Part shown: positions 32,220-38,834 of the stretch, in pieces
How positions within the stretch are numbered: the first letter of the stretch is position 1
Layout of the letters: each line of letters opens with the position of its first letter
Origin: Deltaproteobacteria bacterium
GTDB lineage: Bacteria > Myxococcota_A > Polyangia > Nannocystales > Nannocystaceae
DNA length: 42,394 nucleotides
Assembly (NCBI GenBank): GCA_003696955.1
Contig: RFGU01000012.1
Location: 1-42,394 of the forward strand
Direction of reading: 5' to 3'
The notes under the pieces: generated by a model
What the model saw: only the letters and a program-made list of their open reading frames with translations
Databases searched by the model: none
Told to the model about the DNA's origin: nothing
Translations under genes and position numbers: made by a program

Positions 32220-32249
32220 ATGGTAGCGTGCGGCCGGTCGGCGTGGCAT
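32220..32249 (-). promoter_or_regulatory. Leaderless-type promoter of kinase-regulator operon
   Basis: On the minus strand ATGCCA (32249-32244) lies 18 bp from TACCAT (32225-32220), which ends exactly 8 nt before GTG 32211. The predicted start falls on or beside the start codon. It overlaps the promoter region of the divergent gene at 32262, only 50 bp away. Confidence 0.45.
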
Positions 32250-32252
32250 GAT
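32247..32252 (+). promoter_or_regulatory. -10 element of the gene at 32262
   Basis: CATGAT ends 9 nt before ATG 32262, again leaving almost no leader. No good -35 is visible at 16-18 bp. A TAGCGT at 32224-32229 is an alternative that would give a leader of about 25 nt. Confidence 0.35.
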
Positions 32253-32261
32253 CGCGACCGT

Positions 32262-32534
32262 ATGGCCGGCCCCCAGATCATCGACAACGAGCAGCGCGCC
32301 TGGCAGCTCGCGCGCGCCATCGCCTCGGACATCGAACTCTACAACAAGCAGAAGATCGAAAACGCCCTCAAGGCCGACAACTTCTTCGAGGAACTCAAGG
32401 AGGAGATCACCGAGGGCCGGGATCTCTATCGTTCGCGGGTCACCCCGGAGATCTTCCGCCGCAACCTCTACGATCGGGCCATCGTCGATCGGGTGATCAA
32501 GCGGATGGCCCACGTGGACACCCCAATCTGGTAG
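32262..32534 (+). CDS. Small conserved-looking helical protein, unknown function
   Basis: A 90-residue, highly charged, mostly helical cytoplasmic protein with no signal, membrane segment or cysteine. The segments [40 protein letters not shown] and [19 protein letters not shown] have the regular hydrophobic spacing of a folded helical domain. I recall similar small proteins in deltaproteobacteria but can name no function. It is not the omega subunit of RNA polymerase, whose motifs are absent. I chose ATG 32262 over an upstream in-frame start because of the -10-like element just before it. An RluD-type gene starts 20 bp after it and may be in the same operon. Confidence 0.75.
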   Translation: MAGPQIIDNEQRAWQLARAIASDIELYNKQKIENALKADNFFEELKEEITEGRDLYRSRVTPEIFRRNLYDRAIVDRVIKRMAHVDTPIW

Positions 32535-32554
32535 GGCGGGGGCTGCGCGAGGCC

Positions 32555-33550
32555 GTGGCCGACGATCGTGGCGACGCGGCGGTTCGCGTGCGGCTCGAGC
32601 CCGGCTCGGCGCCGACGCGCCTCGACCGTGCGCTCGTTGCGGGGCTTGCGCGTCAGGGGATCGAGGTCTCCCGATCCCAGCTCGCACGGAGCTTCGCCGC
32701 CGGCACGGTGACCGTCGACGGACGACCGGTCGCACCGTCCGAGCGGGTGACCGCGACCCTCGAGGTGGCGGTGGAATTGGTGGCGCCCCCGCCCTTGCGG
32801 GCCGAGCCCGAGGCGATGGACCTCGTCGTGGTCTACGAGGACGACGACGTCCTCGTCCTCGACAAGCCGGCGGGCGTGTTGATGCACCCGACCGGGGCCG
32901 AGCGGACGGGGACCTTGGTCTCGGGCGTGCTGCACCACCTCGGCCGGAGACCGCCGCCGCTGCCGGGGAACTTCGACGATCGGCCGGGGGTGGTGCACCG
33001 GATCGACCGGGACACGTCCGGGCTCGTGGTCTTCGCCAAGCACGAGCGGGCCGCCCAGCATCTCGCCGCCCAGTTTCGCAGCCACCGGATCGAACGTCGC
33101 TACCTGGCGGTGGGCCACGGCCGTGCCGACTTCGAGACGCGCCGGGTGGAGACCCTACATGGCCGCGATCCCCGGGATCGGCGGCGCTTTTCTCCCCAGC
33201 ACGGAACGCGGCGGGCGGAGAGCACCTTTCGGGTCCTCGCCCGGGGCGCAGAGGTGACGGCGTTCGAGGTTCGGCTCGCCACCGGGCGAACCCACCAGGT
33301 TCGCATGCACGCCCGCCACCTCGGCCATCCCCTCGTCGGCGATCCGCTCTACGGTCGGCGAAGGCCCGGCCCCTTCGACCGCGACCTCGGTCGCCACGCG
33401 CTTCATGCGCAAGTCCTGGGCTTCGAGGGGCTCGACGGGCGGTGGCATCGCTTCTCGGCCCCGCCCCCCGAGGATCTCCGGCGTCTGCTCGACGGCACGT
33501 TTCCCGCCGAGGTGGCTGCCCGCTTGGCGGAGGGGCCGGCGGCTCCGTGA
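32555..33550 (+). CDS. RluA/RluD-family pseudouridine synthase
   Basis: A 331-residue RNA-modifying enzyme that isomerises uridine to pseudouridine, most likely in 23S rRNA. The N-terminal S4-like RNA-binding domain covers about 15-85 (TRLDRALVAGLARQGIEVSR, then TVTVDGRPV). The catalytic domain has VLDKPAGVLMHPTG and the active-site Asp151 in HRIDRDTSGLVVFAK. TGRTHQVRMHARHLGHPLVG is the conserved C-terminal block. Architecture and length fit RluD or RluC type, and the target uridines cannot be read from motifs, so I give no symbol. It starts with GTG 32555. The PgeF-type gene follows 34 bp later. Confidence 0.9.
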   Translation: MADDRGDAAVRVRLEPGSAPTRLDRALVAGLARQGIEVSRSQLARSFAAGTVTVDGRPVAPSERVTATLEVAVELVAPPPLRAEPEAMDLVVVYEDDDVLVLDKPAGVLMHPTGAERTGTLVSGVLHHLGRRPPPLPGNFDDRPGVVHRIDRDTSGLVVFAKHERAAQHLAAQFRSHRIERRYLAVGHGRADFETRRVETLHGRDPRDRRRFSPQHGTRRAESTFRVLARGAEVTAFEVRLATGRTHQVRMHARHLGHPLVGDPLYGRRRPGPFDRDLGRHALHAQVLGFEGLDGRWHRFSAPPPEDLRRLLDGTFPAEVAARLAEGPAAP

Positions 33551-33576
33551 CGCATAGGTCCCGAAGCGCGTACCCT
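33547..33576 (+). promoter_or_regulatory. Leaderless-type promoter of pgeF-like gene
   Basis: GTGACG (33547-33552) and TACCCT (33571-33576) are separated by 18 bp. TACCCT ends exactly 8 nt before GTG 33585, the same geometry as at 23448 and 32211. The -35 hexamer overlaps the stop codon of the preceding gene. Confidence 0.5.
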
Positions 33577-33584
33577 TCGGGCCC

Positions 33585-34331
33585 GTGATCGAGCGCGCGA
33601 CGTTGTTCGACCGCCTCGGCGATCGCCTCGTGCATGGGTTCTCCACCCGGCTGGGTGGGGTGAGCCGGGGCCGGTACGCCGGCCTCAACCTCACCACGAA
33701 GACGGGGGACGACCCGGCCGCCGTGGCCGAGAACCTGCAACGCCTTGCAACGGCGGCGGGCTTTTCGTCCGAGCACCTCGTACGGGTCCGGCAGGTCCAC
33801 GGTGCCCGGGTGGTGTGGGCCCGGCAGGCGCAGGGAGCCGAAGCCGACGGCCTGTGCGCCCGGGTCGAGGACGCACCCGCGGTGGTGGGCGTCCACACGG
33901 CGGACTGCGTGCCCCTCCTGCTCGCGGACGCGGGCGGCAGGGCCGTGGCTGCCGTCCACGCCGGATGGCGCGGCCTCGTCGCCGGGGTGATCCCGGCGGC
34001 GGTGGCTGCCCTGGCATCCGCCGGGGTTCGTCCCGATCGCCTACTCGCGGCCATCGGCCCGTGCATCGAGGCGGAGGCGTTCGAGGTGGGCGACGAGGTC
34101 GCCGCCCGCTTTCCCCTCGAGGTGGTGGTGCGAAGGCCCGATTGGACGAAACCCCACGTGGACCTGGTGGCGGCGACGCGGCTGCAGCTCGTCGGCTGCG
34201 GCGTTCCGCCCGAGCACGTCGAACGGGTCGGCGGGTGCACCCACACCCATCCCGATCGCTACTTCTCCTATCGGCGCGACGGCGCCAACATGGGCCAGCA
34301 CCTCGCGTTCATCGGCTTTCGCGCGGGCTAG
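33585..34331 (+). CDS. pgeF: Laccase-domain protein, peptidoglycan editing factor PgeF type
   Basis: A 248-residue cytoplasmic protein of the YfiH / multicopper polyphenol oxidoreductase family. Family work assigns E. coli YfiH a role in removing L-Ser-containing peptidoglycan precursors, and related proteins act on purine nucleosides. The metal-site residues are in RQVHGARVVW (His), VGVHTADCVPLLLAD (Cys) and AAVHAGWRGLVAGV (His). The C-terminal motif GGCTHTHPDRYFSYRRDG is also typical. Length is normal. The start GTG 33585 follows a TACCCT element by 8 nt. The gene converges with the small membrane protein at 34366 across a 34-bp gap containing part of a hairpin. Confidence 0.9.
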   Translation: MIERATLFDRLGDRLVHGFSTRLGGVSRGRYAGLNLTTKTGDDPAAVAENLQRLATAAGFSSEHLVRVRQVHGARVVWARQAQGAEADGLCARVEDAPAVVGVHTADCVPLLLADAGGRAVAAVHAGWRGLVAGVIPAAVAALASAGVRPDRLLAAIGPCIEAEAFEVGDEVAARFPLEVVVRRPDWTKPHVDLVAATRLQLVGCGVPPEHVERVGGCTHTHPDRYFSYRRDGANMGQHLAFIGFRAG

Positions 34332-34355
34332 GGCTCGCCGTCGCCCGCCCGCGCG
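34320..34355. terminator. Hairpin spanning convergent gene ends
   Basis: CGCGCGGGC (34320-34328) and GCCCGCGCG (34347-34355) form a perfect 9-bp GC stem with an 18-nt loop across the 3' end of the pgeF-like gene and the gap to the convergent gene. There is no T-run. It is a candidate bidirectional terminator. Confidence 0.35.
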
Positions 34356-34365
34356 CCGCCTTGGA

Positions 34366-34599
34366 TCACTCCTCGGCGGCCGCGGCCGGCTGCTCGGCGT
34401 TGAGGTTCTTGTACTGGTCGGCCAGCCCGCCTTCCTTCTTGGGGGTGACGATGGCGACCACCGACATGATCACGATGTAGAGGAAGAAGAGCCCGAGCCC
34501 GCCGATGAGCGCAATCTGGCCGATGGCCGTCGGCGTCTTGATCGGGGGCTTGATCGACTCGAGTTCCCACTTGTTGTCGGCGATTTCGGCTACGGACAT
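34366..34599 (-). CDS. 77-residue single-pass membrane protein
   Basis: A 77-residue protein with a charged N-terminus (VAEIADNKWELESIKPPIKT), one strong transmembrane helix at about 28-52 (LIGGLGLFFLYIVIMSVVAI) and a hydrophilic Lys/Glu/Ala C-terminal tail ending EQPAAAAEE. AGGAG lies 9 nt before the ATG. It has its own promoter-like sequence at 34649-34678. Small membrane proteins of this size often modulate larger complexes. Its neighbour on the same strand is a TolC-like protein, but no link is shown. I do not recognise a family. Confidence 0.75.
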   Translation of the reverse strand: MSVAEIADNKWELESIKPPIKTPTAIGQIALIGGLGLFFLYIVIMSVVAIVTPKKEGGLADQYKNLNAEQPAAAAEE

Positions 34600-34648
34600 G
34601 GCGCGACTCCTTGGTGGCCGGGCGGGCGAGCAGGCCCGGATGCAACCG

Positions 34649-34678
34649 ACGCTATCACGGTGGCCCGCATCGCCACAA
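34649..34678 (-). promoter_or_regulatory. Candidate promoter of small membrane protein gene
   Basis: On the minus strand TTGTGG (34678-34673) and TAGCGT (34654-34649) are separated by 18 bp. TAGCGT is also the -10 of the barrel gene at 28434. The predicted leader of about 40 nt contains the AGGAG ribosome-binding site. Confidence 0.45.
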
Positions 34679-34730
34679 CCGCGGCGGCATGGGCGCACGG
34701 CGTACGGTCCCGCAGCGCGGCATGCGCGAC

Positions 34731-36542
34731 CTAGGGCACTCGCCCCGCCGGGTCGAGGCCGAACGCCGGCAGGATCTCCCCCGTCAAGGCCTTGAGTTGC
34801 ACGAGCGCCTTGAGATAGTCGATTTGGGCCTGCAGGGCGGCGGCGGCAGCCGCGTCGGCCTCGTCGAGCCGTTGCATGACGTCGTAATTCGTCGAGCGCC
34901 CAACTTCGAAGCGGGCTTGTTCGGTCTCGAGGTTCTGCAGCGCCAGCTCGAGGGAGATGTCCGACGAACGCATCCGCTCGGCCGCCGTGCGTACGTTGTA
35001 CGCGGCTCGGATGACGCTGGTCGCGATGGTCTGCCGGATCTTCTTGAGGTTCTCCCGGGCCTTGCGAAGCTCGCCGAGGGCGGCCTCGTGGTTGCCCTTG
35101 GCGACCCGGTTCTGGATGTCCCAGGTCAGGTTCAGGCTGCCGGAGATCATCCAGTCGGCGAGCACGCCGTCGTTGCGGACGTCGTCGTTGAAGAAGTTGC
35201 GAAACGCCTCGGCCCAGTTGCCGCGACTGCCCGGATCGCCCGTGCTCGAGTCGGGCAGGGTGTCGACGCTGCGGCCCTGGGGGGTGAACGTCGCCTGGAA
35301 GTCGAGCTGGGGCAGCCGCTGGTTGGCCGCCACGAGTTCGTCGATCCGGCGGCTGGCGATGGCCAGCTCGAGCTGCCGCACCTGGGCGTTGTTCTCGAGG
35401 GCCTTGCGGATCTCCGCATCCACGTCCACGCGGATGGGCTCCACCACCGGGTCCGTGGACGGCACCACCCCATAGGGGGCCTTCGTCGAGAAGTCCTGCC
35501 CCATCAGGGTGCGCAAGGTCAAGCTGGCGTCGAGGAGGGTCTGTTCGGCGACGAGGGCCTCGCTCTCCTTGGCGGCCACCTGCTGCTCGACGGCCTTGGC
35601 GTCCACGGGAGCGAGGCGTCCGGCCGCCACCTGGATCCGTGTGCGCTCGAGCTGTCGCCGCGCCGTCTCGAGGCTCAGACGTTTGTTGACCAGGTTGCGC
35701 TGGGCGAAGAGCACGTCCCAGTAGGCCGAGATGACGTCCCGCGCCGTGTTCTCGGCGGCGAGCTGGCGCGCTGCCTCGGCGGTGCTGGTGGCGATCCGGG
35801 CCCGGTCGATGTCGGCCCGGTTGACCCGGATCCCGGCGCCCTTGAGCAGGGGATGGGTCAAGGTCAGGGTCGGCGCGAGCCGATAGCTGTTGATCGTGAC
35901 CGACGGGCTCGTGGGCGAGAAGAAGTTGAGTGGCTGATCGGTCTGGTTGCGGCTCGCGTCGATCCGCAGGGAGATGTTGCCGCCCGTTTCGAGCTTGCGG
36001 GAAAAGCCCACGAAGCCCGAAAGGGTGCGCGAACCACGGGAGACGGTGAACTGGGAGCCGCGCTGGGGTTGTTCCTGCAGGCTCGCGGTAAAGCCCGCCG
36101 TCAGGATGACGTCGTAGGCACCAAGGGCGGCGAGGACCCGTGCTTCGCTGATCTCCACGTCGAGGCGCCCCATGACGAGGTCGGGGTTGGCCTTGGCCGC
36201 CCGTTCGAGCACCTCGCTCAGGGCCAGTTCCTCGCTGGGGAACGGAGGCGTCTCGTCCACCTCGAGGTCGGCGAGGAGCTTTTGGACGTGGGGGCTCTTT
36301 CTGCCCACGGTGGGCGCAGCGCCGTCGGTCGAAGGTGGCGGCGTGGCGTTCGGTGCGGGCGGAGGCGGCGCCTGCGTCGGGGCACCCGCGTTCTTGGCCT
36401 CCGCCTCCGGGCCCGGTGCCCCGCCGGACGGCGTCTTCTCCGCAGATTGCGCTTTGGGCGCAAGCCACAAGGGGGCCACGGCCGGCCCTTGGGCGGCGAG
36501 CAGCACGGAAAGGCAGAGGGGAGCTTGGAGCGGGACGGTCAC
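34731..36542 (-). CDS. TolC-like outer-membrane efflux protein
   Basis: A 603-residue member of the outer-membrane efflux protein family, which forms a trimeric barrel with a long periplasmic alpha-helical tunnel for type I secretion or RND-type efflux. After a signal segment (PLQAPLCLSVLLAAQGPAVA) a Pro/Ala-rich linker of about 60 residues precedes the first repeat (LALSEVLERAAKANPDLVMG). Two helical repeats follow (ARDVISAYWDVLFAQRNLVN and IATSVIRAAYNVRTAAERMR), with strand regions between. No pump or adaptor gene adjoins it, so its partner is elsewhere. GTG 36542 was chosen because it starts the signal segment and lies about 10 nt after the predicted transcription start. It is divergent from the ECF sigma gene. 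Confidence 0.88.
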   Translation of the reverse strand: MTVPLQAPLCLSVLLAAQGPAVAPLWLAPKAQSAEKTPSGGAPGPEAEAKNAGAPTQAPPPPAPNATPPPSTDGAAPTVGRKSPHVQKLLADLEVDETPPFPSEELALSEVLERAAKANPDLVMGRLDVEISEARVLAALGAYDVILTAGFTASLQEQPQRGSQFTVSRGSRTLSGFVGFSRKLETGGNISLRIDASRNQTDQPLNFFSPTSPSVTINSYRLAPTLTLTHPLLKGAGIRVNRADIDRARIATSTAEAARQLAAENTARDVISAYWDVLFAQRNLVNKRLSLETARRQLERTRIQVAAGRLAPVDAKAVEQQVAAKESEALVAEQTLLDASLTLRTLMGQDFSTKAPYGVVPSTDPVVEPIRVDVDAEIRKALENNAQVRQLELAIASRRIDELVAANQRLPQLDFQATFTPQGRSVDTLPDSSTGDPGSRGNWAEAFRNFFNDDVRNDGVLADWMISGSLNLTWDIQNRVAKGNHEAALGELRKARENLKKIRQTIATSVIRAAYNVRTAAERMRSSDISLELALQNLETEQARFEVGRSTNYDVMQRLDEADAAAAAALQAQIDYLKALVQLKALTGEILPAFGLDPAGRVP

Positions 36543-36558
36543 GGGGCCGAGCGGCGCG

Positions 36559-36587
36559 GGGATACAAGGGACCCCGCGGGGCGTCAA
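36559..36587 (-). promoter_or_regulatory. Candidate promoter of TolC-like gene
   Basis: On the minus strand TTGACG (36587-36582) and TATCCC (36564-36559) are separated by 17 bp. The -35 is strong and the -10 is partial. The predicted start near 36552 gives a leader of about 10 nt. Confidence 0.4.
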
Positions 36588-36688
36588 TGCGCCCCTTGGA
36601 ACCCCCGTTGGTGGAGATGGTTTCGCCCGGAGCGGATCTGTAAGCCGGCCCGGGGCGCGGCGTATTCCCGTCGAAGGAACCCGCTTCG

Positions 36689-37372
36689 GTGCCCACGGCA
36701 TCCACGGTACAATCGGCGCTCATCGCGCAGGCTCCGTCGAACCCCGTGGAATCGCCGTCCCCCGCCTGGACCCTCGACCGTGAGCGCAGGCTCGCCGACC
36801 GGCTCAAGCGTGGTGACGCCGCGGCCTTTCGCGAACTCTACGAACACTTCGCGCCCATCGTCCTCCGCAGCGTACTCATGCCGATGGTCCGAAACCCGCA
36901 GGTCGCCGAAGATCTCCTCGCCGAGACGTTCACGCGGGTGTTCGAGCACCGGGCGCGCTTCTCCTGGCATGCGCGAGGGATGTTCCCCTGGATCGCCCGG
37001 ATCGCCCGGAACCTGGCCGTCGATCACCTGCGCAAGGACCGGCGGCGGCGCGCGCTTCCCGAGGACTTCGACCGCTATCTGCCGGACCCGGCCGAGTGGA
37101 CCGCCGACCGGCTCCTCGTGCGGGACGAGTTCGCCGACCTGGTGCGCGTTCGGATCGAACGCGTCCTCGGGGAGCTGCACCCGCGCTACCGGCGAGTCAT
37201 CGAGCTACGGATCCTCGAAGGGCGAAGCCGGGCCGAAGCGGCCGAGGTGCTCGGTGTGTCCGTACCGACCCTCGACGTCGTGCTGTCCCGGGCCTGCAAG
37301 TCGTTCCGCACGAAGTATCGGGATTTGTTCGTTCCCGAGGGGGGTAGCCCCTGGGAGGAAGGTGAACCGTGA
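36689..37372 (+). CDS. ECF-type sigma factor
   Basis: A 227-residue sigma factor of the extracytoplasmic-function class. Region 2 spans about 32-100 (GDAAAFRELYEHFAPIVLRS, then LLAETFTRVFEHRARF). Region 4 spans about 155-215 (HPRYRRVIELRILEGRSRAE, then AEVLGVSVPTLDVVLSRACK). It should be held by an anti-sigma factor and released by an envelope signal. The listed GTG gives about 20 non-conserved residues; GTG 36746 (VESPSPAWTLDRERR) is an alternative and may be better, because a TACAAT hexamer at 36708-36713 would place transcription after the first GTG. Its stop overlaps the next gene by 4 bp (GTGA), which marks that gene as its likely anti-sigma partner. Confidence 0.88.
   Translation: MPTASTVQSALIAQAPSNPVESPSPAWTLDRERRLADRLKRGDAAAFRELYEHFAPIVLRSVLMPMVRNPQVAEDLLAETFTRVFEHRARFSWHARGMFPWIARIARNLAVDHLRKDRRRRALPEDFDRYLPDPAEWTADRLLVRDEFADLVRVRIERVLGELHPRYRRVIELRILEGRSRAEAAEVLGVSVPTLDVVLSRACKSFRTKYRDLFVPEGGSPWEEGEP
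36708..36713 (+). promoter_or_regulatory. TACAAT -10-like element near ECF sigma start
   Basis: TACAAT is a 5/6 match to the vegetative -10, but it lies inside the first 20 codons of the longest ECF reading frame. No convincing -35 lies 16-18 bp upstream. If real, translation would begin at GTG 36746. Confidence 0.3.
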
Positions 37373-37800
37373 GCGAATCCGGCGTCACACCGAAGGCAAG
37401 CGTCGGCCGGCGCGAACCGAGCGACCGAAGCGACGCATCCGACGTCGCACTCGTCCACCTGCTCGCCGAACGGGCGCGTCCCGTCGAGACGAGCGACGCC
37501 GAGGTCGCGGAGATCGTGGCGCGTACCTGGGCTCGGATCGACCCCGGCGCGCAGCCGCCGGCCCGCCCGGCGCGTACCGTCTCGCTGCGCCGACGCTCGC
37601 CGGGGGTGGCCCTGGGCCTGGCCGTGGCGGCCGCCCTCGCGGTCGCCATCCTGCACTCGGATCGCGGCCGGCCGCCTTCGGACTCCGAGGCCCTCGGCGA
37701 GGCGGCACGCCGAACCCTGGCGGCCTTCGAGCACGTGCCGCGCCCGAGCGAGCGGGTTCTCGCCGGAGAGGCTGGCCCGGACGAGGGGGGTGGGGGATGA
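37369..37800 (+). CDS. Probable anti-sigma factor, single transmembrane
   Basis: A 143-residue bitopic protein. Residues 1-75 are a hydrophilic, likely cytoplasmic, domain (ASDVALVHLLAERARPVETS, then AEIVARTWARIDPG). One transmembrane helix lies at about 79-95 (GVALGLAVAAALAVAIL), and the remaining 48 residues would be periplasmic. The size, topology and 4-bp GTGA overlap with the ECF sigma gene are the standard signs of a membrane anti-sigma factor. No zinc-binding HxxxCxxC motif is visible, so it is not a ZAS-type anti-sigma factor. It overlaps the next gene by 4 bp (ATGA). The role is inferred from context, not from a family match. Confidence 0.7.
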   Translation: MSESGVTPKASVGRREPSDRSDASDVALVHLLAERARPVETSDAEVAEIVARTWARIDPGAQPPARPARTVSLRRRSPGVALGLAVAAALAVAILHSDRGRPPSDSEALGEAARRTLAAFEHVPRPSERVLAGEAGPDEGGGG

Positions 37801-38303
37801 GACGTCGTCTGGGGTGGGCGCTCGCGTGGGGCCTTTTCGTGCCGGCGTGCACGTCGGAGTCCGAAGCCCTCCGGCTCGACGTGGTGGACGTCGAACTTTC
37901 GGCCGTTGGCGCCGAGGCGCGTGCGTACGTGCGGCGATGCGCCGAGGATCTCGCGCGTGCGCGTGCGAGCGCGGACCCTTCAGAGCGGGAGGCCCTGGCG
38001 CTCGCGGTTCTCGAGCGGCCGGTGCCGTCGGGGGTCGAGGGGGCCGAACTCCTTCGGTTGGAAGCGGCGGAGATGCTCTGCGAGACTTGGGACAGCGACG
38101 CCGCGGGTGCCCGCCGAGCGGTGGCGCTCGTAGGCCCCATGCTCGCCCCCCGCCGCCGTCTGCCCCTCGATCCCATCAGCGCCCGAGCGCTCGTGTGCCT
38201 CGGCGATGCGGCCGACCGGGCGGGCGACACGGACCTTGCGGCGACGAGCTACCTGCGGGCGATCCGACTGATGCAGATGCTGCAGGAGGAGGCGATGCCA
38301 TGA
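37797..38303 (+). CDS. TPR-like lipoprotein in ECF sigma operon
   Basis: A 168-residue lipoprotein. The signal peptide MRRRLGWALAWGLFVPAC ends at Cys18 in a VPAC lipobox. The mature part is all-helical with Ala/Leu/Arg-rich helices. ISARALVCLGDAADRAGDTD and LAATSYLRAIRLMQML near the C-terminus match one TPR unit (alternating small and large residues). It overlaps both neighbours by 4 bp, so its level is tied to the sigma/anti-sigma pair. It could help sense an envelope signal, but that is inference. I know no family. Confidence 0.72.
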   Translation: MRRRLGWALAWGLFVPACTSESEALRLDVVDVELSAVGAEARAYVRRCAEDLARARASADPSEREALALAVLERPVPSGVEGAELLRLEAAEMLCETWDSDAAGARRAVALVGPMLAPRRRLPLDPISARALVCLGDAADRAGDTDLAATSYLRAIRLMQMLQEEAMP

Positions 38304-38779
38304 CGACGGCTGCCGTAGGACGACGGACGGGCCGGTGTCCGGGGCGCAGGTCTCGGGGGCTCTTGCTGGCGTGGGCGCTCGCCGCGGTGATGCCGGCCTG
38401 CGGACCCCGTGGCGGCGTATCGTCCGGCCCGGTGGCGCCGACGTCGGCCGAGTCCGACGAGCAGGTCAGCGAGCCGCGGGAACCCCACGAAGGCGAGACG
38501 GCGCCCGAACTTGCCGAACGGCTGCGGCGTCTGCGGACGCAGCAGGGCGAGTACCTCCCCGCGTCGGCAAAGGATCCGGATGCCTGCGAGTACGTCTGCT
38601 CCCTGGCGACGAGCATCTGCGGCGTCAAGGAGAAGCTCTGTCGGCTCGCCGACGAGCGCCCGGCCGACGAGACGTACCAGCAGTACTGCCGCGAGGCGAA
38701 GCTCGCGTGCAAGAACGCCCAGGACAACTGCATCGGCTGCGTCGAGGCCCTCGAAGGGCGCGCCTCGGGTTCCCCCTGA
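38300..38779 (+). CDS. Lipoprotein with eight-cysteine C-terminal domain
   Basis: A 159-residue lipoprotein. A basic signal peptide (RRTGRCPGRRSRGLLLAWAL) ends at Cys34 in MPAC. A flexible Ser/Pro/Glu-rich segment follows to about 70. The C-terminal domain from about 92 has eight cysteines at 96, 100, 107, 114, 130, 137, 144 and 147, in helical spacing (CEYVC, SICGVKEKLC, YC, LACKNAQDNCIGC). It is probably a compact disulfide-stabilised helical domain and possibly redox-sensitive. It overlaps the preceding gene by 4 bp and ends the ECF operon. It converges with the gene ending at 38835. I know no family. Confidence 0.75.
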   Translation: MTTAAVGRRTGRCPGRRSRGLLLAWALAAVMPACGPRGGVSSGPVAPTSAESDEQVSEPREPHEGETAPELAERLRRLRTQQGEYLPASAKDPDACEYVCSLATSICGVKEKLCRLADERPADETYQQYCREAKLACKNAQDNCIGCVEALEGRASGSP

Positions 38780-38834
38780 TGGCCGCGTCGGCGAGGTGGC
38801 GGGTGCAGGCGCAACCGAACGGGCGCAGGCTGGC

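Noticed and set aside
32262-32534. Annotation as RNA polymerase omega subunit
   Set aside because: The size is similar, but the conserved omega N-terminal motif is absent.
36676-36681. GGAACC as an ECF-type -35 for autoregulation of the sigma gene
   Set aside because: No matching ECF-type -10 is visible at the proper distance, so it is probably chance.
34611-36688. Upstream part of a 1230-codon plus-strand frame ending in the 37797-38303 lipoprotein gene
   Set aside because: Only the last 168 codons form a real gene with a signal peptide. The rest is antisense to the TolC-like gene or out of frame with the ECF sigma gene.
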